Notes: a model not told the origin generated them from the sequence alone. A stretch of 36,215 bases of DNA from Clostridiales bacterium (GCA_019421385.1 JAHZFK010000003.1:67573-103787), one strand, 5' to 3'. Shown: positions 15,467 through 24,317, numbered from the stretch's first letter. Numbers and translations are program-made.

Positions 15467-16747
15467 TTATTCCCCACGGATGTTATTGTGCAGCTTTTTG
15501 ATGACCTCTTCGGTCTCTCGGGAGTTCTTGCGCTCCTCCTCGATTTTGTTGCAGGCGTGCATGACCGTGGTATGGTCGCGCTTGAAAATCTTTGCAATAT
15601 CGGGGAAGGAATATTCCAGCTCCTGACGGATCATGTACATCGCCATTTGGCGCGGGTAGGCAACATCCTTAGAACGGTTTTGCGAGATCATTTGCTCGAC
15701 AGGGATATAGAAATAGTTAGCGACGGCCTCCATAATGCGTTCGGGCGTGGGATTGAGGCCGGGATTTTCGATGCGGAGGGCATCAATCGCGTTTTCCGCC
15801 AGTGCAACGGTGATGCGTTCGCTCATCAGTTCATGCATGGCCTTGATTTTCTTGACCGCGCCTTCCAGCTGTCGGATGTTGGCTTGGATGTTCTCCGCAA
15901 TGTAGGTGGAGACGTCGTCGGGCAAATCGACCCCCATCTTGACCGCTTTGTCGCGGATGATGGCGATACGGGTTTCAAAGTCCGGTGGCTGGATATCTGC
16001 CAGCAGGCCCCACTCAAAGCGGGTTTTCATGCGGTCTTCCAGTGTATTGATTTCCTTGGGCGGCCGGTCGGAGGTCAGTACGATCTGCTTTTTCGCTTCG
16101 TATAGCGCATTGAATGTATGGAAAAATTCTTCCTGCGTGCGCTCCTTGCCCGCGATAAACTGTACGTCGTCCAGCAGCAGCAGGTCGACCATGCGGTATT
16201 TGTTGCGGAAGGTTTGCACGTTGCCTTCCTGAATGGCGGTGATCAACTCGTTGGTAAAGTCCTCACCCTTGACATAGATGATGCGGAATTCCGGATGCGT
16301 GCGGCGCAAAACGTTTGCAATCGCGTACATCAAGTGGGTTTTGCCCAGTCCGGAGTTACCGTAAATAAACAGCGGGTTGTTTTCCGCCGCGGGACGCTGC
16401 GCGACCGCAAGCGCCGCCGCATGTGCAAACTTGTTGCTCGAACCGACGATGAACCGCTCAAAGGTGTAATCATCATATGGGGAAGAGCTGGTGGTCGGCG
16501 CAGTGTATTCGCCGGTAACGACCACGACGGTTGTCGGATCGCCGGTCAGCTCATACAGCGCGTTTTGCAGCGGTTCAATGAATTTCTGGTCGATAAATTC
16601 TTTTTTGAATTGAACCGGAGAATGCAAAATCAAACGGTTGTCCGAAAAAGAAACAACCGTTGCATCGTCAAACCAGGCGGAAAGGCTGGACGGCGGGAAA
16701 TCGCGTTCAAGGCGTTCGAGCGCCATTTCCAATATATTATTAGCCAT
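15467..16747 (-). CDS. dnaA: Chromosomal replication initiator DnaA
   Basis: The ATG at 16747 (MANNILEMALERLERDFP) follows CAGGAGG; the longer frame upstream lies in the promoter. The protein has 426 residues. Domain I covers about 1-75, domain III is the AAA+ ATPase with Walker A GNSGLGKTHL and Walker B LLLLDDVQF, and domain IV carries the DNA-binding signature RDHTTVMHACNKI near the C-terminus. The linker domain II is short. It binds the DnaA boxes on both sides of its gene to melt oriC and is probably autoregulated by those upstream. Confidence 0.98.
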   Translation of the reverse strand: MANNILEMALERLERDFPPSSLSAWFDDATVVSFSDNRLILHSPVQFKKEFIDQKFIEPLQNALYELTGDPTTVVVVTGEYTAPTTSSSPYDDYTFERFIVGSSNKFAHAAALAVAQRPAAENNPLFIYGNSGLGKTHLMYAIANVLRRTHPEFRIIYVKGEDFTNELITAIQEGNVQTFRNKYRMVDLLLLDDVQFIAGKERTQEEFFHTFNALYEAKKQIVLTSDRPPKEINTLEDRMKTRFEWGLLADIQPPDFETRIAIIRDKAVKMGVDLPDDVSTYIAENIQANIRQLEGAVKKIKAMHELMSERITVALAENAIDALRIENPGLNPTPERIMEAVANYFYIPVEQMISQNRSKDVAYPRQMAMYMIRQELEYSFPDIAKIFKRDHTTVMHACNKIEEERKNSRETEEVIKKLHNNIRGE

Positions 16748-16785
16748 GGGGCGCCTCCTGTCGATATAAGTACATAGATAATAAT

Positions 16786-16814
16786 ATAATAGCACAAGTC
16801 TTAAGCGGATTCAA
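16786..16814 (-). promoter_or_regulatory. Candidate dnaA promoter
   Basis: Minus strand: TTGAAT (16814-16809), a 17-base spacer, TATTAT (16791-16786), 39 bases upstream of the dnaA ATG. DnaA-box-like sites lie just upstream at 16824-16855. Confidence 0.6.
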
Positions 16815-16823
16815 CAGCAAGGG

Positions 16824-16855
16824 TTTTACACAGCTGTGCGGAAATTTGTGTATAA
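16824..16855. promoter_or_regulatory. DnaA boxes upstream of dnaA (oriC, rpmH side)
   Basis: TTTTACACA (16824-16832, one mismatch) on the + strand and TGTGTATAA (16847-16855), an exact match to TTATNCACA on the minus strand. They flank the dnaA promoter within the 329-base dnaA-rpmH gap and could serve both the origin and dnaA autoregulation. Confidence 0.65.
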
Positions 16856-16938
16856 AATTTTGTGTTTTCCGTTTGGTGGCCCAATGTATAGTGTGATTTT
16901 GAAACTTTTCCCCAAGATGTTGAAAACACAAAAAATCC

Positions 16939-16967
16939 TTGACATTTTGGTGCTTCTATAGGATAAT
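16939..16967 (+). promoter_or_regulatory. Promoter of rpmH
   Basis: A perfect TTGACA (16939-16944), a 17-base spacer, GATAAT (16962-16967). It is divergent from the dnaA promoter. Confidence 0.85.
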
Positions 16968-17076
16968 ATTTATTGTCTCATATTCTGCGGACAGGCAGCG
17001 GCATATGCCCGCGTCTCGCGCCGGACCTATGCCGGTGCCCATCCGTAAATCCATAAATAGGGAGGTGCACGAAGAA

Positions 17077-17211
17077 ATGAAGAGAACGTATCAGCCCAAG
17101 AAGCGTCAGCGCTCCAAGGAGCATGGTTTCCGCAAGCGTATGCGTACGTCGAACGGCCGCAAGGTACTGGCCCGTCGCCGTGCCAAGGGCCGCGCACGCC
17201 TGACGCACTAA
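17077..17211 (+). CDS. rpmH: 50S ribosomal protein L34
   Basis: The protein has 44 residues, the standard L34 length, with the conserved MKRTYQPKKRQRSKEHGFRK start and a very basic composition. The ATG at 17077 follows GGGAGGTGC; the longer open frame begins inside the promoter. L34 is a late-assembling protein of the large subunit. Divergence from dnaA across the origin is the classic bacterial arrangement. A terminator follows, separating it from rnpA. Confidence 0.98.
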   Translation: MKRTYQPKKRQRSKEHGFRKRMRTSNGRKVLARRRAKGRARLTH

Positions 17212-17258
17212 GCGAAACCCGATTTTTCAATACGCGCCGGCGGCGCGAAGGAAAAACG

Positions 17259-17294
17259 AAGCGAGCCGCTTTATTCTGCGGTTCGCTTTTTCTT
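17259..17294 (+). terminator. Terminator after rpmH
   Basis: An 11-position stem AAGCGAGCCGC/GCGGTTCGCTT with one G-T pair, followed by TTTTCTTTT. It may be partial, since rnpA downstream has no obvious strong promoter of its own. Confidence 0.8.
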
Positions 17295-17503
17295 TTGTCA
17301 AAAATGGGACAGGCTGGAAAGAACTCTCTTTAGCTTGACGAAGGAAACCGGCGAAAAGGATTTGGGTCGCATCCGCCGGAACACAAGCGATGCGGTCAGC
17401 TTTGCAAAACATACTTAGCTGCAAAGAAATTGAGATAACGCGCCTGCAAAGGGTGCGTTACCTTCCGTTTTTTCTCGGGCATCGGAAAAACGAGGAGAAA
17501 AAG

Positions 17504-17848
17504 ATGAAACACACCATATCCTTGAAGGAAAACCATGAGTTCCGGCGATTGTATCACCGTGGGACTTCCACGGCAGGGCGGCATTTGGTGCTGTACTGCC
17601 GGAAGAACCGGCTGGGATATAACCGGTTGGGACTGACGGTCAGTGCCAAGCTGGCCGGCGCGGTGCAGAGGAACCGCGTCAAACGCCTGTTCCGCGAGGC
17701 GTATCGTCTGCATGAGGACGAATTTGCGGTAGGCGTGGATCTGGTGCTCGTCGCGCGCAGCCGCGCGGTGGGCGCAACCTATTTGGAAATTGAGAAATCG
17801 CTGCTGCGGGCTTTGCAGGAAAATAAAGTCGCAGCAGCTCGGTCATGA
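17504..17848 (+). CDS. rnpA: Ribonuclease P protein component
   Basis: From the ATG at 17504 (MKHTISLKENHEFRRLYHRG), behind CGAGGAG, the protein has 114 residues, as usual; the in-frame extension upstream is not conserved. The signature RNRVKRLFREAYR lies near residue 60. It assists the RNA subunit of RNase P in removing tRNA 5' leaders. Its stop overlaps the yidD start by four bases (ATGA, 17845-17848). The 210 bases after the rpmH terminator show no clear promoter, only an imperfect hairpin near 17437-17460. Confidence 0.97.
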   Translation: MKHTISLKENHEFRRLYHRGTSTAGRHLVLYCRKNRLGYNRLGLTVSAKLAGAVQRNRVKRLFREAYRLHEDEFAVGVDLVLVARSRAVGATYLEIEKSLLRALQENKVAAARS

Positions 17849-18057
17849 AGCGTTTTTTGCTGGCGGCGATCCGGTTTTACCGTCGGCATATTTCACCGAC
17901 CAAGCCACCTTGCTGCCGTTATATCCCGACCTGTTCGCAATATGCGATCGAAGCGATCGAGAAATACGGCGCGCTCAAAGGCAGCTGGTTGGCGTTCAAA
18001 CGCATCTGCCGGTGCCATCCCTTCTCCAAACGCGGGCCATATGATCCCGTGCCGTAA
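17845..18057 (+). CDS. yidD: Membrane protein insertion efficiency factor YidD
   Basis: The protein has 70 residues with the family core RFYRRHISPTKPPCCRYIPTCSQYA, then RICRCHPFSKRGPYDPVP. It is a small, cysteine-rich, membrane-associated helper of YidC-dependent insertion. It sits in its usual place between rnpA and yidC, translationally coupled to rnpA. Seventy-six bases separate it from yidC. Confidence 0.95.
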   Translation: MKRFLLAAIRFYRRHISPTKPPCCRYIPTCSQYAIEAIEKYGALKGSWLAFKRICRCHPFSKRGPYDPVP

Positions 18058-18133
18058 CGGAAGAAGAAGAAAAAGGGTGGAATCGGTCTTAGTTTCGCTT
18101 CACGAATGAACAAACAACCCTACGGAGGTTTAT

Positions 18134-19108
18134 ATGGGAGAAATTTTCGGACTTGTCATCGTCAGGCCGCTTGGTCTGATCCTGCTGGCAATCTTTAAGG
18201 CGGTTGGCTCGTATGGTCTTGCGGTCATCCTGTTCGCCTTGCTGGTCAAGCTGATTTGTATTCCGCTGGCGATCAAGGGCAAAAAGAGTATGCTCGCCAT
18301 GAATGCGCTCAATGCAGAAATGCAGCAGCTGCAAAAGAAGTATGCCAACAACCGCATCAAGCTCAACGAGGAAATGCAAAAGCTGTATGATAAGCACGGC
18401 GTCAATCCGATGTCCGGCTGTCTGCCGCAGTTTATCCCGCTGCCGATCATGATGGGTCTGTACTATGCGGTACAGCAGCCGCTCAAGTTCATGATGGGCT
18501 TTAGCGACGATGTGATCTCGCAGCTCGGCTCGCTGGTTGGTGTTGATATGGCATCCGCCGGTTACTATGGACAGATCACGATCGCGGAAAAGCTGGGTGA
18601 CCTGTTCACGCAGAACGGCGGCGTTTGGCCGGATACGGTGACCAACATCACCAACGGTGCAGGCGAACTGCTCAATATTGATTTCAACTTCCTCGGTTTG
18701 AATCTTGCGCAGACCCCGTCTATTTCCAATCCGAGCATTTTGTGGATCATCCCGATCCTGTCGGGTGCAACTGCATTCCTTGCAAGCTTTGTCATGCAGA
18801 AAATGCAGGGCATTAAGAATAATGCTGCGGCCAGCCAGATGAAGATGATGAATCTCATTATGCCGCTTATGTCGCTGTATTTCGGCTTTATCTTGCCGGG
18901 TACGATCGGTATTTACTGGATTTTCAACAACGTATTCTCCTGTGTGCAGGAAATCGTGCTGACGACCTACCTGCGCGGCAAAAAGGAGAAGCAGGACGCG
19001 GAAGAGTCTGCGCGCATTGCGGCGGAAAAGGAAGCCAAGCGTGCGGCACAAAGAGCGGCCCAGCAGGAACAGTCCCAGAACGCGAAGAAAAAGAAGGGGG
19101 ACAAGTAA
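18134..19108 (+). CDS. yidC: Membrane protein insertase YidC/Oxa1
   Basis: The protein has 324 residues with about five to six hydrophobic segments, including the first at about 15-40 and C-terminal ones around 205-265. The cytoplasmic hairpin (about 45-90) is rich in Lys and Gln and includes KKYANNRIKLNEEMQKLYDK. The conserved Arg of the hydrophilic groove is not clear by eye: the usual position after the first segment carries Lys (LLVKLICIPLAIKGKKS). The C-terminal tail is strongly basic (KKKKGDK), suited to ribosome contact. No lipobox is present. CGGAGG precedes the ATG. It inserts membrane proteins with or without Sec. Confidence 0.95.
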   Translation: MGEIFGLVIVRPLGLILLAIFKAVGSYGLAVILFALLVKLICIPLAIKGKKSMLAMNALNAEMQQLQKKYANNRIKLNEEMQKLYDKHGVNPMSGCLPQFIPLPIMMGLYYAVQQPLKFMMGFSDDVISQLGSLVGVDMASAGYYGQITIAEKLGDLFTQNGGVWPDTVTNITNGAGELLNIDFNFLGLNLAQTPSISNPSILWIIPILSGATAFLASFVMQKMQGIKNNAAASQMKMMNLIMPLMSLYFGFILPGTIGIYWIFNNVFSCVQEIVLTTYLRGKKEKQDAEESARIAAEKEAKRAAQRAAQQEQSQNAKKKKGDK

Positions 19109-19111
19109 GTT

Positions 19112-20092
19112 ATGGAGAAATATATCGAAACTACGGGCGATACCCGAGACGCTGCCATTGAAGCAGCGCTCAAGCAGCTCGGGATGGACCGGGATGATGT
19201 ATCGGTAGAGGTTTTGGATAACGGCAAAAAGGGTTTTCTCGGTATCGGCGCAACGCCTGCGCGCGTGCGCGTCACCTATGAGGTGCCCGATGAGCCGGTC
19301 AAAAAAGCGGAACCTGTCCACACCCCTGTGGAGAAACCCGCAAAGCCGCATCGTGCGGAAAAGCCGGCGAAGGAAGAAAAGCCCGCTATGAAGCCGCAGA
19401 AGCTGTCCATTACGGATGAGGATGACACGCCGCGTCTGGTCAAGGCTGCGCCGGCGGATTTTGTACCGGAAAAGCTGGAAGTGGAGCGCCCGCCGCGTCG
19501 GGAGCGTCCGCGCCGGGAGCGCGGCGGCCGCCGCGACCGTCGTCCGCGTGAGGAACGTCCGGTAACCCCGTCCGTTCCTAAGGAGCGCGAGCTGATTCCG
19601 GTTTCGGAAGAGTGCATGAAGAAGGCAGAACAGCTGGCAACCGATTTTGTCACCGGTCTGCTCGAGAAAATGGGTGTGGAAGGCGAAGTCAAGACACTGC
19701 CGCAGGTCGAGTGCGACCAGCTGCGTCTGGAGATCTCCGGCCCGGATATGGGCCCGATCATCGGCCGCCGCGGCGATACGCTGGATGCGATCCAGTATCT
19801 TGGTTCGCTGGTGCTCAATAACGCGCTGGACGAGCATGTGCGCTTGTCGGTCAACACCGAGAATTACCGCGAAAAGCGTGCGGAGAGTCTGGAGCGTCTT
19901 GCCCGCAAGATGGCAATGAAGGTGGTCAAGTCCCATCGCTCGATGACGCTGGAACCGATGAATCCCTATGAGCGCCGCATCATCCATGCTGCGCTGCAGG
20001 ATTTCAACGGTATCACAACGTACTCGACCGGCACCGAGCCGGGTCGTCGTGTTGTGATTGCACCGGATAACAGCTTCCGTTCGCGTTCTTAA
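19112..20092 (+). CDS. jag: Jag/KhpB RNA-binding protein (Jag-N, KH, R3H domains)
   Basis: The protein has 326 residues. Jag-N occupies about 1-55 (LDNGKKGFLGIGATPARVRV). A long linker follows at about 56-160, rich in Lys, Pro and then Arg (RRERPRRERGGRRDRRPREE). The KH domain has GPIIGRRGDTLDAIQYL near residue 210, and the C-terminal R3H domain has NPYERRIIHAAL. KhpB proteins bind RNA and influence cell division and elongation; cotranscription with yidC is typical. It begins 3 bases after the yidC stop. Confidence 0.96.
   Translation: MEKYIETTGDTRDAAIEAALKQLGMDRDDVSVEVLDNGKKGFLGIGATPARVRVTYEVPDEPVKKAEPVHTPVEKPAKPHRAEKPAKEEKPAMKPQKLSITDEDDTPRLVKAAPADFVPEKLEVERPPRRERPRRERGGRRDRRPREERPVTPSVPKERELIPVSEECMKKAEQLATDFVTGLLEKMGVEGEVKTLPQVECDQLRLEISGPDMGPIIGRRGDTLDAIQYLGSLVLNNALDEHVRLSVNTENYREKRAESLERLARKMAMKVVKSHRSMTLEPMNPYERRIIHAALQDFNGITTYSTGTEPGRRVVIAPDNSFRSRS
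19318..19335. promoter_or_regulatory. Weak inverted DnaA-box-like pair inside jag
   Basis: CCACA (19318-19322) and TGTGGAGAA (19327-19335) are separated by four bases, the same spacing as the stronger pairs at 7712 and 29865, but neither half is a full match. Confidence 0.25.
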
Positions 20093-20107
20093 CGCGGGGT
20101 ATTGTCT

Positions 20108-21469
20108 ATGAACGATACGATTGCCGCCATTTCTTCCGCCGGCGGACCGATCGGTTTGATTCGGGTGTCTGGTGAGCAGGCGATACAGGCGGTGGATACT
20201 ATTTTCCGTGCAAAAAACGGCAAGCGTATGCTGGATGCACCGGGGCAAAAGCTGGTTTACGGCACACTGCATGATAAAAACGGCAAGATGATCGACTGCT
20301 GTTATGCAGTGGTGTTTCATGCGCCGCATACCTATACCGGTGAGTCAATGGCGGAATTGCAATGCCATGGTTCGACCGCTGTGCTGCAGCAGGCGCTCGA
20401 TGCGCTGTTTGCGCAGGGCGTGCGACAGGCCGAAGCAGGCGAATTTACCCGCCGGGCGTTTTTAAACGGCAAGCTTGGTTTGTCCGAGGCGGAAGCCGTG
20501 CATGATTTGATTACCGCCCGCACTGCTGAAGCGGCGCAGAATGCAGCGGCGCAGATGATGGGTGCGGTCGGCTCTCCCGTGCAGCAGATGCGGGAGGAAT
20601 TGATCGGTATGGTAGCGCATTTTCATGCGGTCGTGGATTTCCCGGATGAGGATATCGACCCGATCTTGTTTGATGATGCCGCTGCACTGCTGCACCGTAC
20701 CACCAGCCGTTTGTATGCAATGGCCGAAAGCTATGAGCGCGGCCGTATCCTGCGTGAGGGTGTCCCGTGTGTGATTTTGGGTCGTCCGAATGCGGGCAAA
20801 AGCACACTGCTCAATACGCTGCTCGGTCGGGAGCGCGCGATCGTGACCGATATTCCGGGCACGACCCGCGATCTGATCGAGGAAAACGTCAAGGTCGGCC
20901 AGCTTTTGCTGCGCGTGACCGATACAGCAGGTCTGCGCGATACGACCGATCCGATCGAACAGGCGGGCATTGACCGTGCGATGGCGGAAGCTTCTGCTTC
21001 CGCACTGATTCTTGCGGTGTTTGACGGTTCACAGCCGATCGGGGACGAGGATATGCTGGTGCTTGCCCGCGCAGCGGGACACCGCGCGATTGCTGTGGTC
21101 AATAAGGTGGATTTGCCGCAGCAGTTGGACGAAAAGCTGCTGAAAAAGCATTTCCTGCATATCGTACCGCTGTCCGCGAAAACCGGCGCCGGTATGGATA
21201 AGCTTTTGTCGCTTATTCCGCGTACGATTGGCTTGGGTGACGGCGCGTTTGACGGCGCATTGATTACCAACGCCCGTCAGGCTGCTGCTCTGGCCCGTGC
21301 GGCCGAGCGATGTGAAGCTGCGTTGTATGCCGCGCAGTCCGGTATGACGCCGGATGCGGTCGTCATGGATGCAGAAGGTGCAATTGCCGCGCTTGGAGAA
21401 ATCACGGGCGAGACTGTGACCGAAGCAGTCGTTTCCCGAATTTTCAGTGATTTTTGCGTGGGAAAATAA
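20108..21469 (+). CDS. mnmE: tRNA uridine-5-carboxymethylaminomethyl(34) synthesis GTPase MnmE
   Basis: The ATG at 20108 is preferred over an in-frame TTG at 20102. The protein has 453 residues. An N-terminal formyl-THF-binding domain is followed by a helical domain and an inserted Ras-like G domain: P-loop GRPNAGKSTLLN, GTTRD, DTAGLRDT, NKVD. The C-terminus is CVGK, the invariant Cys ending needed for activity. With MnmG it modifies the wobble uridine of several tRNAs. It starts 15 bases after jag. A terminator follows at 21489, so mnmG is transcribed separately or by read-through. Confidence 0.97.
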   Translation: MNDTIAAISSAGGPIGLIRVSGEQAIQAVDTIFRAKNGKRMLDAPGQKLVYGTLHDKNGKMIDCCYAVVFHAPHTYTGESMAELQCHGSTAVLQQALDALFAQGVRQAEAGEFTRRAFLNGKLGLSEAEAVHDLITARTAEAAQNAAAQMMGAVGSPVQQMREELIGMVAHFHAVVDFPDEDIDPILFDDAAALLHRTTSRLYAMAESYERGRILREGVPCVILGRPNAGKSTLLNTLLGRERAIVTDIPGTTRDLIEENVKVGQLLLRVTDTAGLRDTTDPIEQAGIDRAMAEASASALILAVFDGSQPIGDEDMLVLARAAGHRAIAVVNKVDLPQQLDEKLLKKHFLHIVPLSAKTGAGMDKLLSLIPRTIGLGDGAFDGALITNARQAAALARAAERCEAALYAAQSGMTPDAVVMDAEGAIAALGEITGETVTEAVVSRIFSDFCVGK

Positions 21470-21488
21470 ATATGTATGCCACAGTGAG

Positions 21489-21520
21489 AAGGGCCGCCTG
21501 CCGCGCGCAGCGGCCCTTTT
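21489..21520 (+). terminator. Terminator after mnmE
   Basis: Stem AAGGGCCGC (21489-21497) pairs with GCGGCCCTT (21510-21518) around a GC-rich loop, then TT. Confidence 0.75.
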
Positions 21521-21529
21521 CCATGGGAC

Positions 21530-21636
21530 AATTATATTACTATATGTAATATTTGATTTTAATATTTTGTTTTTGTTATCAATTTATTTGCCAAAAGTGC
21601 AAGTTATCCAAAGTTTACACAGAGTTATCAACAGCT
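21530..21636. promoter_or_regulatory. A+T-rich tract followed by DnaA-box-like cluster upstream of mnmG
   Basis: Bases 21530-21595 are almost all A and T, unlike the surroundings. They are followed by TTATCCAAA (21604-21612), GTTTACACA (21613-21621) and TTATCAACA (21625-21633), each one or two mismatches from TTATNCACA. A good -35 (TTGACT, 21648-21653) lies downstream but I see no matching -10. It may control mnmG transcription or act as a second DnaA-binding region of the origin. Confidence 0.5.
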
Positions 21637-21706
21637 GTGCACTAGGGTTGACTTATTCATCCTTTGTTTGCCAAGCTCTGTGACGCACGAAGAAGGAGGA
21701 GGATTC

Positions 21707-23593
21707 ATGACGGTTTTTCCAGCCGAAGCATTTGATGTTGTCGTTGTCGGCGCGGGACATGCGGGCATTGAAGCGGCGCTTGCTGCTGCACGCCTTGGGA
21801 TGAAAACCGCGTGTTTTACGATCAATCTGGACGCAGTCGGTAATATGCCATGCAATCCTGCCATCGGCGGCACGGCGAAGGGTCATTTGGTGCGTGAGAT
21901 TGATGCACTGGGCGGAGAGATGGCACGCGCGGCGGATGCGGCTTGCATCCAGTACCGTATGCTCAACCGTGGAAAAGGTCCGGCGGTGCATTCGCTGCGC
22001 GCACAGGCTGACCGCGTTAAATACCGGACGTATATGAAACATGCACTCGAGCAGCAGGATGGTTTGCAGCTGATGCAGGATGAAATCGTTTCGGTAGAAA
22101 CGGAAAATGGAGCAGTGTCTGCGGTTGTGACCGCGATCGGTGCGCGCCATCCTGCCAAAGCAGTGATCATTGCGTCCGGTACGTTCCTTGGTGGGCGTAT
22201 CATCATTGGCGAGTATGCGCGGGAGAGCGGGCCGGATGGTATGGCGGCGGCAAAGCCACTGACTGAATCGCTGCGTTCGCTTGGTTTAAGGCTTCAGCGT
22301 TTTAAGACCGGCACACCGCCGCGTATTCACCGTCGTTCGATTGATTTTTCCGGTCTGGAATTGCAGGAAGGGGAAGAGGAGATCATTCCATTTTCCTTTG
22401 AAACCGACCGTCCGCCGGAAAACCGCGCGGTTTGCTATCTGACCTATACCACCGACCGCACGCATGAGCTGATCCGCGCGAATCTCGACCGTTCCCCGCT
22501 GTACGGCGGGCAGATCGAAGGCGTTGGCCCGCGATACTGTCCGTCCATTGAGGATAAGGTTGTGCGCTTTGTGGATAAACCGCGCCACCAGCTTTTCTTG
22601 GAGCCGATGGGACTGGACACGGAAGAAATTTATGTACAGGGCTTTTCTTCCTCCATGCCGTTTGACGTGCAGCGGGATATGCTGCATACAGTCAAGGGGT
22701 TGGAACATGCGGAAATCATGCGTCCGGCTTATGCGATTGAATACGATTGCGTCGATCCGCTGGAACTGCGCCCAACGCTCGAGACCAAAAAGGTCAAGGG
22801 TCTATACGGTGCGGGACAGTTCTGCGGTTCGTCCGGTTATGAAGAGGCTGCGGCACAGGGTCTGGTCGCAGGCGTGAATGCCGCGCTTGCCATCAAGGGA
22901 GAGGGGCCGCTCATCCTCGACCGCGCGGACGGTTATATCGGTACGCTGATTGATGATTTGGTAACACGCGGAACGAATGAGCCATATCGCATGATGACTT
23001 CCCGTTCGGAGTATCGTCTGCTGCTGCGGCAGGATAATGCGGATGAACGTCTCGTCCCGATTGGTGTGCGCATTGGTCTGAACCCACCGGAGCGTGGGGA
23101 AAAGGTGCGCCACAAATACGAACAGGTACAGGCGGAGATTGACCGTATTGCTGCGGTCGGTATCGCGCCGTCGGATGCGCTCAATGGATTTCTGGCAGGA
23201 AAGAACAGCGCGCCGGTCAAGGCTGGATGCAAGCTGATCGACCTGCTGCGCCGTCCGGAACTCAGCTATGCGGATTTGACTCTGTTTGATCCGGAGCGAC
23301 CTGTATTGCCTGCGGTCATCCGAGAACAAGTGGAGATCCGCGTCAAGTATGCGGGGTATATCGACCGCCAGCAAAAAGACGTGGAGCAGTATCGCAAATT
23401 GCAGTCGCGCCCGCTGCCGCCTGATTTGGATTATGAACAGGTTGAATCACTTCGGTTGGAAGCGCGGCAAAAGCTCAATGCGGTGCGGCCGCTTAACTTC
23501 GGACAGGCCGCGCGTATTTCCGGTGTTTCTCCGGCGGATATCACCGCGCTGATGATTTATATTGAAACGCGCTGGAAGGAGGAAAAGGCATGA
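21707..23593 (+). CDS. mnmG: tRNA uridine-5-carboxymethylaminomethyl(34) synthesis enzyme MnmG
   Basis: The ATG at 21707 follows GGAGGAGG. The protein has 628 residues, the usual size. The FAD-binding motif is VVVGAGHAGIEAALAAARLG near the N-terminus. Further family blocks are NPAIGGTAKGHLVREIDALGG, CGSSGYEEAAAQGLVAG and TSRSEYRLLLRQDNAD. It forms the FAD/methylene-THF-dependent complex with MnmE that installs carboxymethylaminomethyl on U34. The stop overlaps the rsmG start by four bases. Confidence 0.98.
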   Translation: MTVFPAEAFDVVVVGAGHAGIEAALAAARLGMKTACFTINLDAVGNMPCNPAIGGTAKGHLVREIDALGGEMARAADAACIQYRMLNRGKGPAVHSLRAQADRVKYRTYMKHALEQQDGLQLMQDEIVSVETENGAVSAVVTAIGARHPAKAVIIASGTFLGGRIIIGEYARESGPDGMAAAKPLTESLRSLGLRLQRFKTGTPPRIHRRSIDFSGLELQEGEEEIIPFSFETDRPPENRAVCYLTYTTDRTHELIRANLDRSPLYGGQIEGVGPRYCPSIEDKVVRFVDKPRHQLFLEPMGLDTEEIYVQGFSSSMPFDVQRDMLHTVKGLEHAEIMRPAYAIEYDCVDPLELRPTLETKKVKGLYGAGQFCGSSGYEEAAAQGLVAGVNAALAIKGEGPLILDRADGYIGTLIDDLVTRGTNEPYRMMTSRSEYRLLLRQDNADERLVPIGVRIGLNPPERGEKVRHKYEQVQAEIDRIAAVGIAPSDALNGFLAGKNSAPVKAGCKLIDLLRRPELSYADLTLFDPERPVLPAVIREQVEIRVKYAGYIDRQQKDVEQYRKLQSRPLPPDLDYEQVESLRLEARQKLNAVRPLNFGQAARISGVSPADITALMIYIETRWKEEKA

Positions 23594-24294
23594 CTGCATA
23601 TGAACTGTTGGTTTCCGGCTTGCAGCAGTTTATCCCGGAGGTTTCTCCACAATCTGTGGATAAATTATTGCGTTATTCAGATTTACTGCTCGAAAAGAAT
23701 AAGGTGATGAACCTCACTGCCGTGACTGATCCCTGTGAAGTCGTTACACGTCACTTTCTCGACTGCGCTTCGCTTGCACCGTATATTAAGAAAGAGGAGA
23801 CCGTACTGGACGTAGGCACTGGCGCGGGCTTTCCCGGCTTGCCGCTTGCTATTCTATGCCCGGGTGCGGAGTTTACCTTGTTGGATGCGCAGCGCAAACG
23901 CATTGACTTTCTCAATGAGGTTGTTGATGCACTGGAATTGACCAATGTCTTTCCGGTGCATGGACGCGCGGAGGAGTTTGCGGCGGTGCATCGTGCATCG
24001 TTTGATCTGGCGGTTTCCCGAGCGGTCGCGGAGCTTCGCGTGCTCTGTGAGCTGGCGCTGCCGATGGTCAAGGCGGGTGGTGCGTTTTATGCGATGAAGG
24101 CGGCCGACTGCATGGATGAAGTCGGTTCTGCGTCACAGGCGTTTGACATATTAGGTGCACCAGCTGCTGAACTGCTGCGTTACACGGTGCCGCATGATGG
24201 CGTTGAGCGCGTGCTGGTGCGTCTGCAAAAAAGCAAAGAAACGCCGGACAAATATCCGCGCCGTTTCAAAAAGATTCAAACCGATCCGCTGTAA
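23590..24294 (+). CDS. rsmG: 16S rRNA (guanine(527)-N(7))-methyltransferase RsmG
   Basis: The protein has 234 residues. The SAM-binding motif is VLDVGTGAGFPGLPLAI, preceded by the family helix NKVMNLTAVTDP, with catalytic-site residues around HGRAEEFA and VSRAVAEL. It methylates G527 of 16S rRNA; loss gives low-level streptomycin resistance in other bacteria. It overlaps mnmG (ATGA). Its early codons (23643-23663) contain an inverted DnaA-box pair. A terminator follows 23 bases after the stop. Confidence 0.97.
   Translation: MTAYELLVSGLQQFIPEVSPQSVDKLLRYSDLLLEKNKVMNLTAVTDPCEVVTRHFLDCASLAPYIKKEETVLDVGTGAGFPGLPLAILCPGAEFTLLDAQRKRIDFLNEVVDALELTNVFPVHGRAEEFAAVHRASFDLAVSRAVAELRVLCELALPMVKAGGAFYAMKAADCMDEVGSASQAFDILGAPAAELLRYTVPHDGVERVLVRLQKSKETPDKYPRRFKKIQTDPL
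23643..23663. promoter_or_regulatory. Inverted DnaA-box pair inside rsmG
   Basis: TTCTCCACA (23643-23651, one mismatch) and a perfect minus-strand box TGTGGATAA (23655-23663) are separated by 3 bases, within coding sequence (SPQSVDK). Confidence 0.5.
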
Positions 24295-24317
24295 TACAAT
24301 TGCATTACAAATTGTTT

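Noticed and set aside
17335..17363. Promoter for rnpA at TTGACG (17335-17340)
   Set aside because: The 17-base spacer leads to GGATTT, which is too far from a -10 box to list as a feature.
18089..20329. A 746-codon minus-strand frame across yidC, jag and mnmE
   Set aside because: It spans three well-supported + strand genes and their gaps and has a low-complexity His/Arg composition; it is a codon-bias artefact.
21648..21676. Promoter for mnmG at TTGACT (21648-21653)
   Set aside because: The -35 is good but the expected -10 position reads CCAAGC; without a -10 it is only mentioned with the A+T-rich region.
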